From: an uncultured Opitutales bacterium
GTDB taxonomy: Bacteria; Verrucomicrobiota; Verrucomicrobiia; Opitutales; Intestinicryptomonadaceae
Assembly: GCA_934613645.1 (NCBI GenBank)
Contig: CAKTTC010000009.1
Span: forward strand, 1-64,000
Direction of reading: 5' to 3'
Length of the DNA stretch: 64,000 bases
In this document: positions 8,799 through 18,155 of the stretch, one piece after another
How positions within the stretch are numbered: position 1 is the first letter of the stretch
Layout: every line of letters begins with the position of its first letter
Position numbers and translations under genes: made by a program
The notes under the pieces: model-generated
The model's database searches: none
What the model was told of the DNA's origin: nothing
Seen by the model: only the letters and a program-made list of their open reading frames with translations

Positions 8799-8832
8799 AA
8801 AAAAAGCCGTCCCGAAGCGGGGCGGCTTTTTG
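8799..8832. terminator. Bidirectional intrinsic terminator
   Basis: A stem GCCG-T-CCCG / CGGG-G-CGGC (8806-8827) with an AAG loop is flanked by an A-tract on the left and a T-tract on the right. It lies between the convergent EF-hand and aminotransferase genes and can serve both. Confidence 0.9.
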
Positions 8833-8849
8833 TTTGTCTTCTTTGCGAA

Positions 8850-9722
8850 CTATTGGTCGATACGCACGCCGACTTTCTGCGCCATATCGTTGAATTCGGC
8901 AAGAAGTCTCTTTGTTGTTGCGCCCGCCTTGCCTTCGCCGATTGTTCTGCCGTCGAGTTCCACAAGGGGAATGAGCTTTGCGGCAGTTCCCGTGAGGAAG
9001 CATTCGTCGGCAGTCCAGACATCGTATCTTGTAAGGGGCTTTTCTACGACCTCAATGCCGAGCTTCTTGGCGCAGTCGATAGCCGCTTCGCGCGTCATAC
9101 CGCCAAGCGAGCCGCAGCTGATGGGGGGCGTAATGAGCTTGCCGTCAATTACAATGAAAACGTTGTCGCCGCTGCATTCGGCAACATAGCCTTCGTTGTT
9201 GAGCAAAAGGCATTCCTGAAAGCCCTGATTCTGCGCCTCAATCTTCGCCAAAATGTTGTTGAGGTAGTTGAGGCTCTTTACCATGGGCGGCAAAGCTGCG
9301 GGCGAATTTCTGCGCGTGGGAACTGTAATTGCCTTCAAGCCCTTTTCGTAAAGCTCGGGCGCGTAGAGCTGGATTTCGTCGGCGATGATTATCAGTTGGG
9401 GGTCGGAGCAGGTGAGCGGCGAAAGCCCCAGTTTGCCCTTGCCGCGCGAGATAATCAGGCGGATATAGCCGTTTGTGAGGTTGTTTGTGCGGCAGGCGTC
9501 GCATACGGCGTCCATAATCTGCTGCTTTGTCCACGGCAGGTCGAGGGCTATTGCCTTTGCCGAGCGGAAAAGCCTGTCCATATGCTTGGGCAGCTTGAAC
9601 ACGTTTTTGTTGTAGAGGCGGATTCCTTCAAAAATGCCGTCGCCATACATGAAGCCGTGGTCGAACACCGACACTTTTGCTTCGTTTTCTTCGTAATATT
9701 TTCCGTTGATGTATACTTTCAT
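8850..9722 (-). CDS. ilvE: Branched-chain amino acid aminotransferase (class IV)
   Basis: A 290-residue PLP-dependent fold-type IV aminotransferase. It transfers amino groups between branched-chain 2-oxo acids and glutamate in valine, leucine and isoleucine metabolism. The start at 9722 is chosen because MKVYINGKYY is the usual beginning of the family. Family marks are SVFDHGFMYGDGIFEGIR (about 18-35), the PLP lysine Lys149 in MVKSLNYLNN, EcSGDNVF-type phosphate contacts, and the TGTAAKLIPL segment near the end. Class IV also includes D-amino acid transaminases and 4-amino-4-deoxychorismate lyase, but the GYIRLIISRGKG region and length fit IlvE best. It is a single gene ending at a shared terminator. 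Confidence 0.9.
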   Translation of the reverse strand: MKVYINGKYYEENEAKVSVFDHGFMYGDGIFEGIRLYNKNVFKLPKHMDRLFRSAKAIALDLPWTKQQIMDAVCDACRTNNLTNGYIRLIISRGKGKLGLSPLTCSDPQLIIIADEIQLYAPELYEKGLKAITVPTRRNSPAALPPMVKSLNYLNNILAKIEAQNQGFQECLLLNNEGYVAECSGDNVFIVIDGKLITPPISCGSLGGMTREAAIDCAKKLGIEVVEKPLTRYDVWTADECFLTGTAAKLIPLVELDGRTIGEGKAGATTKRLLAEFNDMAQKVGVRIDQ

Positions 9723-9788
9723 TGTTCTGTCTTTGCTGTGTTTGATGTCTAAATCATTTTCACCGATTCCGCGGTTAGTCAAACAATT

Positions 9789-10874
9789 TTATTTGCCTAT
9801 AACCGCATTTTTGTTTTCCGCCCTGAAGTCTTTTATAACGACTTTTTCGGGGAACGTGTTCGGTGCGTGGTATGAAATTTTCGTTTTGCCGCAGAGCGTT
9901 TTGAAAACCATCGGGTGGCCGCCGCCGTCTTCGTTTATCGGGACGGGCAGGTGAATCCATTTGCCCGAAAGCTTGCCGTTTTCGGAATACGAAAGCCCGA
10001 TTGCGTAGCGGTTTTTGTCGGCGCGGAACGAAGACCAGACCATATACAGAACGCCGTCGTCGCCCCTGAAGACTACGGGGGCGTCGGTAACTATGACTTT
10101 GCGCGGGTTGCGGGTGTCGTTCGTCCACGGGGCGTCGCCTGCGCTGAAGAGCAGGAACGGCTTGCCGAGTGCCTTTTTGAGGTCGCGCGAAATTTCCACC
10201 GCGCACATTGCCCCGTTGCCTATTTGCACCCATTCGTGCGAAAACAGAAGATACATTCTGCCGTCTTCCTCGAAAAGCGTGCCGTCAAGCGACATCATAT
10301 TTTCGGGGGTTATGGGTTTGTTTACAAGCGGCTTATACGGGCCTTGCGGAGTATCGGACACCAACACCGAGCACCCGCGCAGCTTCAGTTTTTTCTGCGG
10401 GTCGAGGTAGTTTTTGCCGTCGATTTCCCTGTCGCAGCTGAACGTTGCTATGATGTAATACTTGCCGTCTATTTTGAACATATCGGGTGCCCAAAAATCG
10501 CGCTTGCCCCAGAAGTCGGCGGGGGCTTCGAATGATTTCCCCGCAAGCCGCCACTTTTTGAGGTCTTTGCTTTCGTAGCAGTAGAGAGCCTTGCCCGACT
10601 CAATCTCTCCGCGCTTGGGGTTTTTCTTCGTGATTTTCGAGTTCGACTGAATGTAGTATTTCTTGGTGGATTCGTCCGCAAAAACGGCGGGGTCGCGCAT
10701 AATGAGGTCGGAAATATCGAGGTCATACGCACTTTCGGGTGCGGGCGCGACACATTGCGTTGCGCTTTGTCCGCCGCATTCAGCCTGTTCTTGGGCGGCG
10801 TTGCACGCGCACAGCAACATTGCCGCCGCAGACACTGCGCAATTTGTTATGATTTCACCGAATCTGTTTTCCAT
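9789..10874 (-). CDS. GH43-family glycoside hydrolase, probable lipoprotein
   Basis: 361 residues with the blade pattern of a five-bladed beta-propeller GH43/GH117-type enzyme: LIMRDPAVFADESTKKYYIQ (first catalytic Asp in RDPAVF), WAPDMFKIDGKYYIIAT, SLDGTLFEEDGRMYLLFSHEW with the expected Asp and Glu positions, and DAPVVFRGDDGVLYMVWSSF. The N terminus is hydrophobic and ends in CNAAQ after LLCA, so it is probably lipidated at Cys24. Such enzymes cleave arabinosyl, xylosyl or galactosyl side chains; the exact substrate is not readable. It starts 13 bp after the glnS stop on the same strand, so the two are probably co-transcribed. Confidence 0.85.
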   Translation of the reverse strand: MENRFGEIITNCAVSAAAMLLCACNAAQEQAECGGQSATQCVAPAPESAYDLDISDLIMRDPAVFADESTKKYYIQSNSKITKKNPKRGEIESGKALYCYESKDLKKWRLAGKSFEAPADFWGKRDFWAPDMFKIDGKYYIIATFSCDREIDGKNYLDPQKKLKLRGCSVLVSDTPQGPYKPLVNKPITPENMMSLDGTLFEEDGRMYLLFSHEWVQIGNGAMCAVEISRDLKKALGKPFLLFSAGDAPWTNDTRNPRKVIVTDAPVVFRGDDGVLYMVWSSFRADKNRYAIGLSYSENGKLSGKWIHLPVPINEDGGGHPMVFKTLCGKTKISYHAPNTFPEKVVIKDFRAENKNAVIGK

Positions 10875-10887
10875 ATTTTTTCCCGTT

Positions 10888-12573
10888 TTATTTCCCGTAG
10901 GAGTCTTTCAGCTCTACAGTGCGGTTGAACACGGGGTGTTCGGGCGTGGAAAGCTTGGAGTCCACCGTAAAGTAGGCGGTGCGCTCGAACTGGAGCGGCT
11001 CGCCCGCTTTGGCGTCCTTGAGCGAAGGCTCAATCAAGATTTCCTTTTCCGTTCTTGAGTTCGGGTTGAGGAAGTCTTTGAAGTCCGCGCCTTCGGGCAG
11101 GTCGGACATATCCGCGCGCGTGAACAGCGTTTCGAAAAGGATTGCCGTAGCCTTTACAGCCTTGTCGGCACTGACCCAGTGGATTGTGCCCTTCACCTTT
11201 CTGCCGTCGGGCGAAGTGCCGCCGCGGCTTTGCGGGTCTATAGTGCAGACGAGCTTCACGATGTTGCCCGAAGCGTCTTTTACAACCTCCTTGCAACGCA
11301 TCAAATACGCGTAGCGCAGGCGCACTTCGTTGTCGGGTGTGAGGCGGAAGAACTTTTTGGGCGGATTTTCCATGAAGTCGGAACGCTCTATGAAAATGCG
11401 TTTTGTAAACGGCACTTTGCGCGTGCCCGCCGATTCGTCTTCGGGGTTGTTGATTGCGTCAAGTTCGTCGACCTTACCCTCCTCCCAGTTTTCGATTTCC
11501 ACTTCGAGGGGGTCGAAAACCGCCATTGCGCGCTTGGCGACTTTGTTCAAGTCTTGGCGCAGGCAGTGTTCAAGCAGGGCAAGCTCAGTGAGGCTGTTGA
11601 ATTTTGTAACGCCGATTGTTTCGCAGAAATCGCGGATTGCCTTCGGAGTGTAGCCACGGCGGCGCATACCCGCGAGGGTCGGCATGCGGGGGTCGTCCCA
11701 GCCGTCCACCACTTTTTCCGCCACAAGCTGCTGGAGCTTGCGCTTGCTCATCATTGTGTAAGACAAATTCAGGCGCGCGAATTCGTATTGGCGCGGGTGG
11801 ACTTTCAGCTTCTTTACAATGCTTGTGTTGTCGATAAACCAGTCGTAGAGCGGGCGGTGGACTTCGAATTCAAGCGTGCAGATTGAGTGCGTTATGCCCT
11901 CTATTGCGTCGGAGAGACAGTGGGCGAAGTCATACATCGGGTAGATGCACCACTTGTCGCCCATTCTGTGGTGTTGGAGCTTTTTGATTCTGTAAATGGC
12001 GGGGTCGCGCATGTGCAGGTTGGGGGAAGCCATGTCGATTTTCGCGCGCAAGACGTATTGCCCCTCTTCGAACTCTCCCGCCTTCATTCTGCGGAAGAGG
12101 TCGAGACTTTCGGCAATCGGGCGGTCGCGGTGGGGGCTGGGTTTGCCCGCCTGCCCGGGGACGCCCCTGTATTCCTTGAATTCTTCGGGCGAAAGCGTGC
12201 AGACGTATGCCTTGCCCGCAAGAATCAGCTCTTCGGCGAAAGCGTAGAGCTGGTCGAAGTAGTCGGAGGCGTAAAATTCCCTGTCTTCCCAGTCGAAGCC
12301 CAGCCAGTGAACGTCTTCTTTGATTGCGTCTACAAAGCGCGTTTCCTCTTTGTCGGGGTTGGTGTCGTCGAAACGCAGGTTGCATTTGCCGCCGTTTTCA
12401 AGAGCCATTCCGAAGTCGAGACAGAACGCCTTTGCGTGCCCGATATGCAGGCAGCCGTTTGGCTCGGGGGGGAAGCGCGTGTGGACTTCCTGCGGGGGCA
12501 AGCCGTTGGCGATGTCTTCGGCAATGATTTGCCTGATAAAGTGCATTGGTTTTGTTGTGGCTTCTTCGCTCAT
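10888..12573 (-). CDS. glnS: Glutaminyl-tRNA synthetase
   Basis: A 561-residue class I aminoacyl-tRNA synthetase that charges tRNA-Gln. The HIGH signature is at residues 43-46 (CLHIGHAKAF) and the KMSKS equivalent is MMSKR at 274-278. The RFPPEPNG entry, the FDDTNP segment after HIGH, and the two beta-barrel anticodon-binding domains (about 340-561) are standard GlnRS rather than GluRS features. Length is normal (E. coli about 554). A direct GlnRS implies the cell may not need the GatCAB route for Gln-tRNA, though this cannot be checked here. It is followed closely by the GH43 gene. Confidence 0.97.
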   Translation of the reverse strand: MSEEATTKPMHFIRQIIAEDIANGLPPQEVHTRFPPEPNGCLHIGHAKAFCLDFGMALENGGKCNLRFDDTNPDKEETRFVDAIKEDVHWLGFDWEDREFYASDYFDQLYAFAEELILAGKAYVCTLSPEEFKEYRGVPGQAGKPSPHRDRPIAESLDLFRRMKAGEFEEGQYVLRAKIDMASPNLHMRDPAIYRIKKLQHHRMGDKWCIYPMYDFAHCLSDAIEGITHSICTLEFEVHRPLYDWFIDNTSIVKKLKVHPRQYEFARLNLSYTMMSKRKLQQLVAEKVVDGWDDPRMPTLAGMRRRGYTPKAIRDFCETIGVTKFNSLTELALLEHCLRQDLNKVAKRAMAVFDPLEVEIENWEEGKVDELDAINNPEDESAGTRKVPFTKRIFIERSDFMENPPKKFFRLTPDNEVRLRYAYLMRCKEVVKDASGNIVKLVCTIDPQSRGGTSPDGRKVKGTIHWVSADKAVKATAILFETLFTRADMSDLPEGADFKDFLNPNSRTEKEILIEPSLKDAKAGEPLQFERTAYFTVDSKLSTPEHPVFNRTVELKDSYGK

Positions 12574-12783
12574 AATTCAAGTATTATTAGTTGTTCCGAG
12601 TATTTTTCAACGCCCGCTACTGTCAACATTTTTTTGCACCCCAAAGGCGTCTTGTTTGCGGCGCAAAATTCGGCTTCGGCGCGTTTTTCGGCGGAATATT
12701 TTCCGCGTTCGTTCGAAATACTTTTATACGCCGCAGCAAATTTCCCAACGCGGCGAAAAAACAACCCTCAGAAAGGACTGAAA

Positions 12784-13503
12784 ATGCAACCCAACATGGA
12801 ACCGAGATTCAACCCGCGCGCGGAGCAAAACAACCGCTTCGGCAGCCGACAACCCGCGCCCGCCCAAACGCGACGCAACTTTGCGCCTTCAGGCGGCTCG
12901 ACATTCGGGGGCGGAATTTTATCGTTTTCTATCGACGGACGCTCAAACCGCCGCACTTTCGCCCTGTTTTCGGTCATTACGTTGGTGCTTTTGATGTTCG
13001 GGTTGGCATTCCGTTTTGACGAAATCGAATCATACAATCGGCGCGTTATCGCCGCACAGGACGCCGTTGTAGAAGACAAACTCGCAAGCCTCGCCTACGA
13101 TGCTGGTGCTGCTTTTGCGGGGTGGCTTTTTTTTGATGCAAATCCCCTTGCTTCTATTGCGGCAGCCAGACCTTTCAAAGGTTCTATGTTGGGGGGAGGG
13201 TGTGTAAGAACGGTAGAAGAGATAGAGCCTGTCGATACACTGTCGATATGGCTTGCGTTTGTTCCCGCTATTTTGCTTATGGTTTATTCTTGGATTTTTG
13301 TTTTGGGTAGGCGGTTGCACGATTTGGGGCTTTCGGCGCAATGGATTTTCCTGATATGGTTTTTGACGGCGTTTTTCATCTATCTTGCGGGCGCATGGGG
13401 CTTACTACTGCTGGCTGTCGGCGTCGGCGTTTTCTGCTTCGTCCCCGGGAATGTAGGTATGAACGAATACGGATACCCGCCCGAGCGGAAGTTTTTCCCG
13501 TAA
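12784..13503 (+). CDS. DUF805-family inner membrane protein
   Basis: 239 residues from the ATG at 12784, with an AAAGGA ribosome site 8-9 bases ahead. The first 50 residues are polar and Gln/Arg/Pro-rich. The DUF805 core follows: ILSFSIDGRSNRRTF (the family's GRxxRxxF entry), several transmembrane helices, and the signature RRLHDLGLSAQW before the last two helices. A loop between helices 1 and 2 is unusually long (about residues 80-145). DUF805 proteins are small inner membrane proteins of unknown function. The gene stands alone upstream of tRNA-Val and is divergent from glnS. Confidence 0.88.
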   Translation: MQPNMEPRFNPRAEQNNRFGSRQPAPAQTRRNFAPSGGSTFGGGILSFSIDGRSNRRTFALFSVITLVLLMFGLAFRFDEIESYNRRVIAAQDAVVEDKLASLAYDAGAAFAGWLFFDANPLASIAAARPFKGSMLGGGCVRTVEEIEPVDTLSIWLAFVPAILLMVYSWIFVLGRRLHDLGLSAQWIFLIWFLTAFFIYLAGAWGLLLLAVGVGVFCFVPGNVGMNEYGYPPERKFFP

Positions 13504-13622
13504 AGTCCGCGGGGAAGGCAAAACGCCCCGCCGCCTTGTCGCGTCGGCTTTTGAAACAACGTATATTTTTTGCTTGATATGGCGGCGGGAAAGTGGTTGA
13601 AATGGGACTTTATAAATTGATT

Positions 13623-13696
13623 GGGGATATAACTCAGTTGGTTAGAGTGTCTGCATCACACGCAGGAAGTCCTCGGTTCGAGTCCGAGTATCCCCA
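13623..13696 (+). tRNA. tRNA-Val (anticodon CAC)
   Basis: A full cloverleaf: acceptor GGGGATA/TATCCCC, D-arm ACTC...GAGT with an AGTTGGTTA loop, anticodon stem TCTGC/GCAGG with loop ATCACAC giving anticodon CAC, and T-arm CTCGG/CCGAG with TTCGAGT. The discriminator is A and CCA is not encoded. A T-rich tract follows immediately. Confidence 0.95.
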
Positions 13697-13854
13697 ATTT
13701 TTTATTTTCGAGTTTGTCGGCGCGGTCTGTTTTGGCTTGCGCCGATTTTTTTTGCCGCCAGCCGCGGAATTTCGCTTCGAGCGAAATCTTTGGTGCGGGC
13801 TGTAAAAAAAGGTTGAGTTTTGGGGGCGGTGGGTTAGAGTTGTCGCGTTTCATT

Positions 13855-14361
13855 ATGGATAACTGTATTCAGACTTTTGACTCCCAGAGCGAGCGCGGCT
13901 TTATATATACGCGTCTTGATTCCGTCATAAACTGGGTTCGCGCCAATTCCATTTGGCCGCAGCCTATGGGGCTTGCCTGTTGCGCAATCGAACTTATGGC
14001 AGTGGGCGGTTCGCGTTTCGACATCGCCCGTTTCGGCTCCGAGGTTATGCGCTTTTCCCCCCGACAGAGCGATTGCATGATTGTGGCGGGAACTGTAACA
14101 TACAAAATGGCGGGCGCAGTCCGCCGCGTCTACGACCAAATTGCAGCCCCCAAATGGGTGATTGCAATGGGCGCGTGCGCGTGCTCGGGCGGTATGTTCA
14201 GAACGTATTCCACATTGCAGGGCGTAGACCAAATCGTTCCCGTAGACGTCTACGTAAGCGGCTGTCCGACCCGACCCGAGGCTCTGCTTGACGCGCTCGT
14301 TTCGCTTCAGAACAAAATCAGAAATACAGAGGGTTCGGCGAAGACACTCTTCAAAAAATAG
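13855..14361 (+). CDS. nuoB: NADH-quinone oxidoreductase subunit B
   Basis: A 168-residue complex I subunit carrying cluster N2, which passes electrons to quinone at the membrane arm. The ATG at 13855 is chosen since family homology starts there (residues before it read as filler). N2 ligands are visible: adjacent cysteines in LACCAIELMA, CACSGGMF and GCPTRPEALLD. It is the first gene of the nuo operon; nuoA normally precedes it, but here a tRNA gene does. It is 8 bp from nuoC. Confidence 0.97.
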   Translation: MDNCIQTFDSQSERGFIYTRLDSVINWVRANSIWPQPMGLACCAIELMAVGGSRFDIARFGSEVMRFSPRQSDCMIVAGTVTYKMAGAVRRVYDQIAAPKWVIAMGACACSGGMFRTYSTLQGVDQIVPVDVYVSGCPTRPEALLDALVSLQNKIRNTEGSAKTLFKK

Positions 14362-14369
14362 GCGCAAAA

Positions 14370-14984
14370 ATGAAAGACAAACTTATTTCGGAATTTCCCG
14401 ACGCCCTCGCGCCGCGCAAGTCGGTAGACGGCATTTTGGCGTTCAACTGCAAACCGAACGCCCTCGTGAAAGTGGCAAAGGCCTTGCGCGACGCCTACGA
14501 ATTCCAGTCGCTCACCGACTTGGCTTCAATCGACAACGGCGAAGACGCAGGCAACGCGCGTTTCGGCGCGGTCTACCATTTCTATTCGCACACGAAAAAA
14601 ACATACGTCCGCTTGGTTGCTACGTGCGAGAGCGCGGAAAAGCCCGTGCTGCCGTCGCTGTGCTCGGTATACAAGGGCGCGGACTGGCTCGAGCGCGAGG
14701 CGTTCGACCTCATGGGCATTGTTTTCGAAGGCCACCCGTCTTTGCGCCGTATTCTCATGTGGGACGCCTATCCCTACCACCCCCTCCGCAAAGACTTCCC
14801 CCTCGAGGGCAAGCCCGCGCCGCTTCCGCCCACTTTCGAGGGCAACGAAGACGCAATACAAATTACGCCCGCGCCCGAACGCGGCGGGCCGTTCCATTCG
14901 CCCAACGGCGGGGTTAAATACGTTTCGGAAAAGGAGCCGCGCAGCGTGCAGGGCAGTTCCGACGAGAAAATCGACAACATCTAA
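14370..14984 (+). CDS. nuoC: NADH-quinone oxidoreductase subunit C
   Basis: A 204-residue 30-kDa subunit of the hydrophilic arm. The signature WLEREAFDLMGIVFEGHP, then LRRILMWDAYPYHPLRKDFPLEG, is clear at about 110-148. The C-terminal tail (about 150-204) is rich in Pro, Gly and Glu and resembles the extension seen in some bacterial NuoC. Start ATG is at 14370, after nuoB. NuoC and NuoD are separate here, unlike the E. coli NuoCD fusion. Confidence 0.96.
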   Translation: MKDKLISEFPDALAPRKSVDGILAFNCKPNALVKVAKALRDAYEFQSLTDLASIDNGEDAGNARFGAVYHFYSHTKKTYVRLVATCESAEKPVLPSLCSVYKGADWLEREAFDLMGIVFEGHPSLRRILMWDAYPYHPLRKDFPLEGKPAPLPPTFEGNEDAIQITPAPERGGPFHSPNGGVKYVSEKEPRSVQGSSDEKIDNI

Positions 14985-14996
14985 ATTTTGCCCGAT

Positions 14997-16217
14997 ATGC
15001 AGACAAAAGAATTTACCTATCCCGAACCCGAAGGACTCCAAGAGGGAAGAATCGGCGAAAAAATGATAGTCAATATGGGGCCTTCGCACCCCGCCACGCA
15101 CGGCGTGCTGCGCCTGAAGCTCGAGCTTGACGGCGACCTTATTTTGCGCGTCGATCCCATGGTGGGTCAGCTCCACCGCGGGCAGGAAAAAATGGCGGAA
15201 AACCTCACCTACAACCAGTTCATTCCGTTCACCGACCGCCTCGACTACCTCGCGCCGCTTTGCAACAACATAGCCTACGCGCAGTGCGTCGAAAAGCTCG
15301 CGGGAATTCAGATAACCGAACGTTGCAAGGCAATCCGCGTGCTTTGCTGCGAGCTTTCCAGAATCTCGAGCCACTTGGTGGGCATTGCCGCCTACGCAAT
15401 GGACGCGGGCTCTTGGACGGGCTTCATGTATGCCTACAATCAGCGCGAAAAACTGATGAGCCTTTTCGAGGAACTCACGGGCGCGCGCCTTACAACTTCA
15501 TACGCGCGCATCGGCGGGCTTTTGCGCGACATTCCCGAAGGCTGGCTCGGCAGGGTTAATTCGTTCACAAACCAGTTCCTGCCCAAGCTCGACGAAATCG
15601 ACAAACTCGTAACGCGCAACAGAATATTCGTAGACCGTGCTGCGGGAGTGGGTGTTGTTTCAAAAGAAACGGCAGTGCAGTGGGGCTTGACGGGCGCAAA
15701 CCTCCGCGCAAGCGGCGTTGCAAGCGACCTCCGCAAAGACGTTCCCTATCTGGGCTACGAAAACTACGACTTCGACGTCGTCATAGGCGTCCACGGCGAC
15801 TGCTACGACAGATGGCTTGTCCGCATAGAGGAAATGCGCCAAAGTATCCGCATTATCCGTCAGGCAATCGAAAAAATGCCCGACGGCCCGATAAACGTTT
15901 CAAGCCCCAAAATCACTTTGCCCAACAAAGAGGGCGTGCAAAGCAATATGGAGGATTTGATAAACAACTTCCTCGTGGTTACGCAAGGCCCCGATATTCC
16001 CGAAGGCGAGGCTTATTTCGAAGCCGACAACCCCAAGGGCGCGTTGGGCTTCTTTGTAGTTTCCAAGGGCGGCGGCGTTCCGTATAGGGTGAAAATCCGC
16101 GCCCCCTCGTTCGTAAGTCTGAGCGCAATGCAGGAGATTCTCCCCGGCCACCACCTCAGCGATATTCCGATAATTTTAGGCTCGTTCGACTTCGTTTTGG
16201 GCGAGTGCGACAGATAA
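14997..16217 (+). CDS. nuoD: NADH-quinone oxidoreductase subunit D
   Basis: A 406-residue 49-kDa subunit that forms the quinone-binding pocket with NuoB. Motifs are NMGPSHPATHGVLRL near the start, GQLHRGQEK, RLDYLAPLCNN, and the C-terminal LGSFDFVLGECDR that ends the family. An in-frame TTG at 14988 is an alternative start; the ATG at 14997 is preferred although no ribosome site is evident. This suggests translational coupling to nuoC, which ends 12 bp before. Confidence 0.96.
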   Translation: MQTKEFTYPEPEGLQEGRIGEKMIVNMGPSHPATHGVLRLKLELDGDLILRVDPMVGQLHRGQEKMAENLTYNQFIPFTDRLDYLAPLCNNIAYAQCVEKLAGIQITERCKAIRVLCCELSRISSHLVGIAAYAMDAGSWTGFMYAYNQREKLMSLFEELTGARLTTSYARIGGLLRDIPEGWLGRVNSFTNQFLPKLDEIDKLVTRNRIFVDRAAGVGVVSKETAVQWGLTGANLRASGVASDLRKDVPYLGYENYDFDVVIGVHGDCYDRWLVRIEEMRQSIRIIRQAIEKMPDGPINVSSPKITLPNKEGVQSNMEDLINNFLVVTQGPDIPEGEAYFEADNPKGALGFFVVSKGGGVPYRVKIRAPSFVSLSAMQEILPGHHLSDIPIILGSFDFVLGECDR

Positions 16218-16231
16218 GGATTTTATTTTTT

Positions 16232-16783
16232 ATGGACATTACACCCGAAATAGAAAACAAGTGCGCCGAAATCATTGCGCAGTATCCGAAGAAAAAATCG
16301 GCGGCAATGATGATTATGCACCTGATTCAGGAAAAATTCGGATATTTCGACGACGATGCCGTCCGCTTTGTAGCACGCCAGCTTGAAGTAGAGCCAATCG
16401 ACGTCTACGGAATGTTGACGTTCTACCCGATGTTTTCGGAAAAGCCGCGCGGCAGAATCCACATAAAAGTGTGCCGCACGCTCTCGTGCGCGCTTGCGGG
16501 CTCTATCGAGTTCGGCAGGGAGCTTTCCCAAAAACTCGACTGCCCCATGGGCGAAACAAAGGGAATCTACACCATAGAATTTGTTGAGTGCCTCGGCAAC
16601 TGCGCAAAGGCCGCCAACGTTCAGGTAAACGACAAGCTCTTCGAGGGCGTCCACAGAGAGGACGTCGAAAAGTTCGTCGAAAAAATCAACGCGCTCGACG
16701 CCGACGGAAGCCTTGCGCCCAAGTCGGCATTCGGCAAACCGCAGGGGGGCGACGACGCCAATTCGCCCGCATACAAAGGTTAG
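16232..16783 (+). CDS. nuoE: NADH-quinone oxidoreductase subunit E
   Basis: A 183-residue 24-kDa thioredoxin-like subunit holding cluster N1a. The [2Fe-2S] ligands are in VCRTLSCALAG and in VECLGNCAKAANVQVN. The start at 16232 follows an AAGGA site at 16216-16220; upstream in-frame codons overlap nuoD and are not needed. The C-terminal 30 residues are a polar extension. With NuoF and NuoG it makes the NADH-oxidising module. Confidence 0.96.
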   Translation: MDITPEIENKCAEIIAQYPKKKSAAMMIMHLIQEKFGYFDDDAVRFVARQLEVEPIDVYGMLTFYPMFSEKPRGRIHIKVCRTLSCALAGSIEFGRELSQKLDCPMGETKGIYTIEFVECLGNCAKAANVQVNDKLFEGVHREDVEKFVEKINALDADGSLAPKSAFGKPQGGDDANSPAYKG

Positions 16784-16786
16784 GTT

Positions 16787-18148
16787 ATGGCTACCGAAAA
16801 CAGAATAATTTACAAACATATCGACGTTGAAGGCTGGAACGCCTCAATCGAAAAATATATGTCGGACGGCGGCTACGGTATACTCGCCGAAACAATCAAG
16901 CGCGACAGAGCCGAGCTTTGCGCCGAAATGGAAAAGTCGAAAATCAAGGGGCGCGGCGGCGCGGGCTTCCCCACGGGTATGAAGTGGAAGTTTATCGACC
17001 GCAAAAGCGGCAAGCCCATCTACCTTGTCTGCAACGCCGACGAATCCGAACCCGGCACATGCAAAGACCGCCTCATAATTTACAACGACCCCCACACGCT
17101 CATTGAGGGCGTTATGTGCACGGCATACGCAATCAACGCCGCGCACGCGTTCATCTACATCAGGGGCGAATACATCAACGGATACCGCATTCTTGTAGAG
17201 GCAATCGAAGAGGCAAAAGCCAAGGGGTTTGTAGGCAAAAACGTCTGCGGTTCGGACTACAGCTGCGAAATCACCGTCTGCCGCGGCGCGGGCTGCTACG
17301 TCTGCGGCGAAGAAACGGGGCTTATTTCCTCGCTTGCGGGCGGCAGGGCGTATCCGCGCATCAAGCCCCCGTATTTCCCCGCCGTTATGGGGCTTTACGA
17401 TTGCCCGACAGTTGTCAACAATGTCGAAACGCTTTGCTGGGTGCCCAAGGTCTTCAAAATGGGCGGCGAGGCGGTTTCGAAAATCGGCTCTCCCCTCGAC
17501 CCCGGAACGCATATTTGGGGCGTGAGCGGACAGGTTCAAAAACCCGGACGCTACGAAATCGAAACGGGAACGTGCACCCTCGGCGAACTCCTCTACGACT
17601 TGTGCGGCGGGCCCTTGGCGGGCAGACGCTTCAAGGCGGTAATCCCCGGAGGCTCTTCGATGAAAATCCTCAAGTGGGACGAAAAGTTCACTATTAAAAA
17701 CCCCGACGGAACAACGTTCGAACGCAGGGTTGAAGACATTCCGCTCGACGCCGTTTCGTTCCAGCAGTGCGGCACGGCAATAGGTTCGTGCGGAATAATC
17801 GTTATGGACAACACTGTCGATATGCCCGAAGCTCTCGCCAACCTCAGCGCGTTCTACGCGCACGAAAGCTGCGGGCAGTGCACACCCTGCCGCGAGGGCA
17901 CAATGTGGATGTCGCGCATAACCCGCAGAATCTGCACGGGCGGCGGCAGACTTGAAGACGTCGATTTGCTCAAAAGCGCGGCGGACAACATTTGCGGCAG
18001 AACAATCTGCGCCTTGGGCGAAGGCTCGGCGTGGCCTGTTCAAAGCAATGTTTCGAAGTTCAGGGAGGAATACCTGCAAAAAATATCGGCGCAACTTGCC
18101 CAAGGGGGCGAAGCCCGCGCCGACAACAACGCGTATAGACTGATTTAA
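16787..18148 (+). CDS. nuoF: NADH-quinone oxidoreductase subunit F
   Basis: A 453-residue 51-kDa subunit that binds NADH, FMN and cluster N3. The NADH-binding glycine loop is GRGGAGFPTG (55-64). The FMN region has CNADESEPGTCKDR. The N3 ligands are the three Cys of ESCGQCTPCREG and the Cys in GRTICALGEG near the C terminus. Its presence means this complex I oxidises NADH rather than only ferredoxin. It begins 3 bp after nuoE. Confidence 0.97.
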   Translation: MATENRIIYKHIDVEGWNASIEKYMSDGGYGILAETIKRDRAELCAEMEKSKIKGRGGAGFPTGMKWKFIDRKSGKPIYLVCNADESEPGTCKDRLIIYNDPHTLIEGVMCTAYAINAAHAFIYIRGEYINGYRILVEAIEEAKAKGFVGKNVCGSDYSCEITVCRGAGCYVCGEETGLISSLAGGRAYPRIKPPYFPAVMGLYDCPTVVNNVETLCWVPKVFKMGGEAVSKIGSPLDPGTHIWGVSGQVQKPGRYEIETGTCTLGELLYDLCGGPLAGRRFKAVIPGGSSMKILKWDEKFTIKNPDGTTFERRVEDIPLDAVSFQQCGTAIGSCGIIVMDNTVDMPEALANLSAFYAHESCGQCTPCREGTMWMSRITRRICTGGGRLEDVDLLKSAADNICGRTICALGEGSAWPVQSNVSKFREEYLQKISAQLAQGGEARADNNAYRLI

Positions 18149-18155
18149 CGGCGAT

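Noticed and set aside
13697..13854. A hidden nuoA between tRNA-Val and nuoB
   Set aside because: The 158 bp are too short and the translation has no NuoA-type helices.
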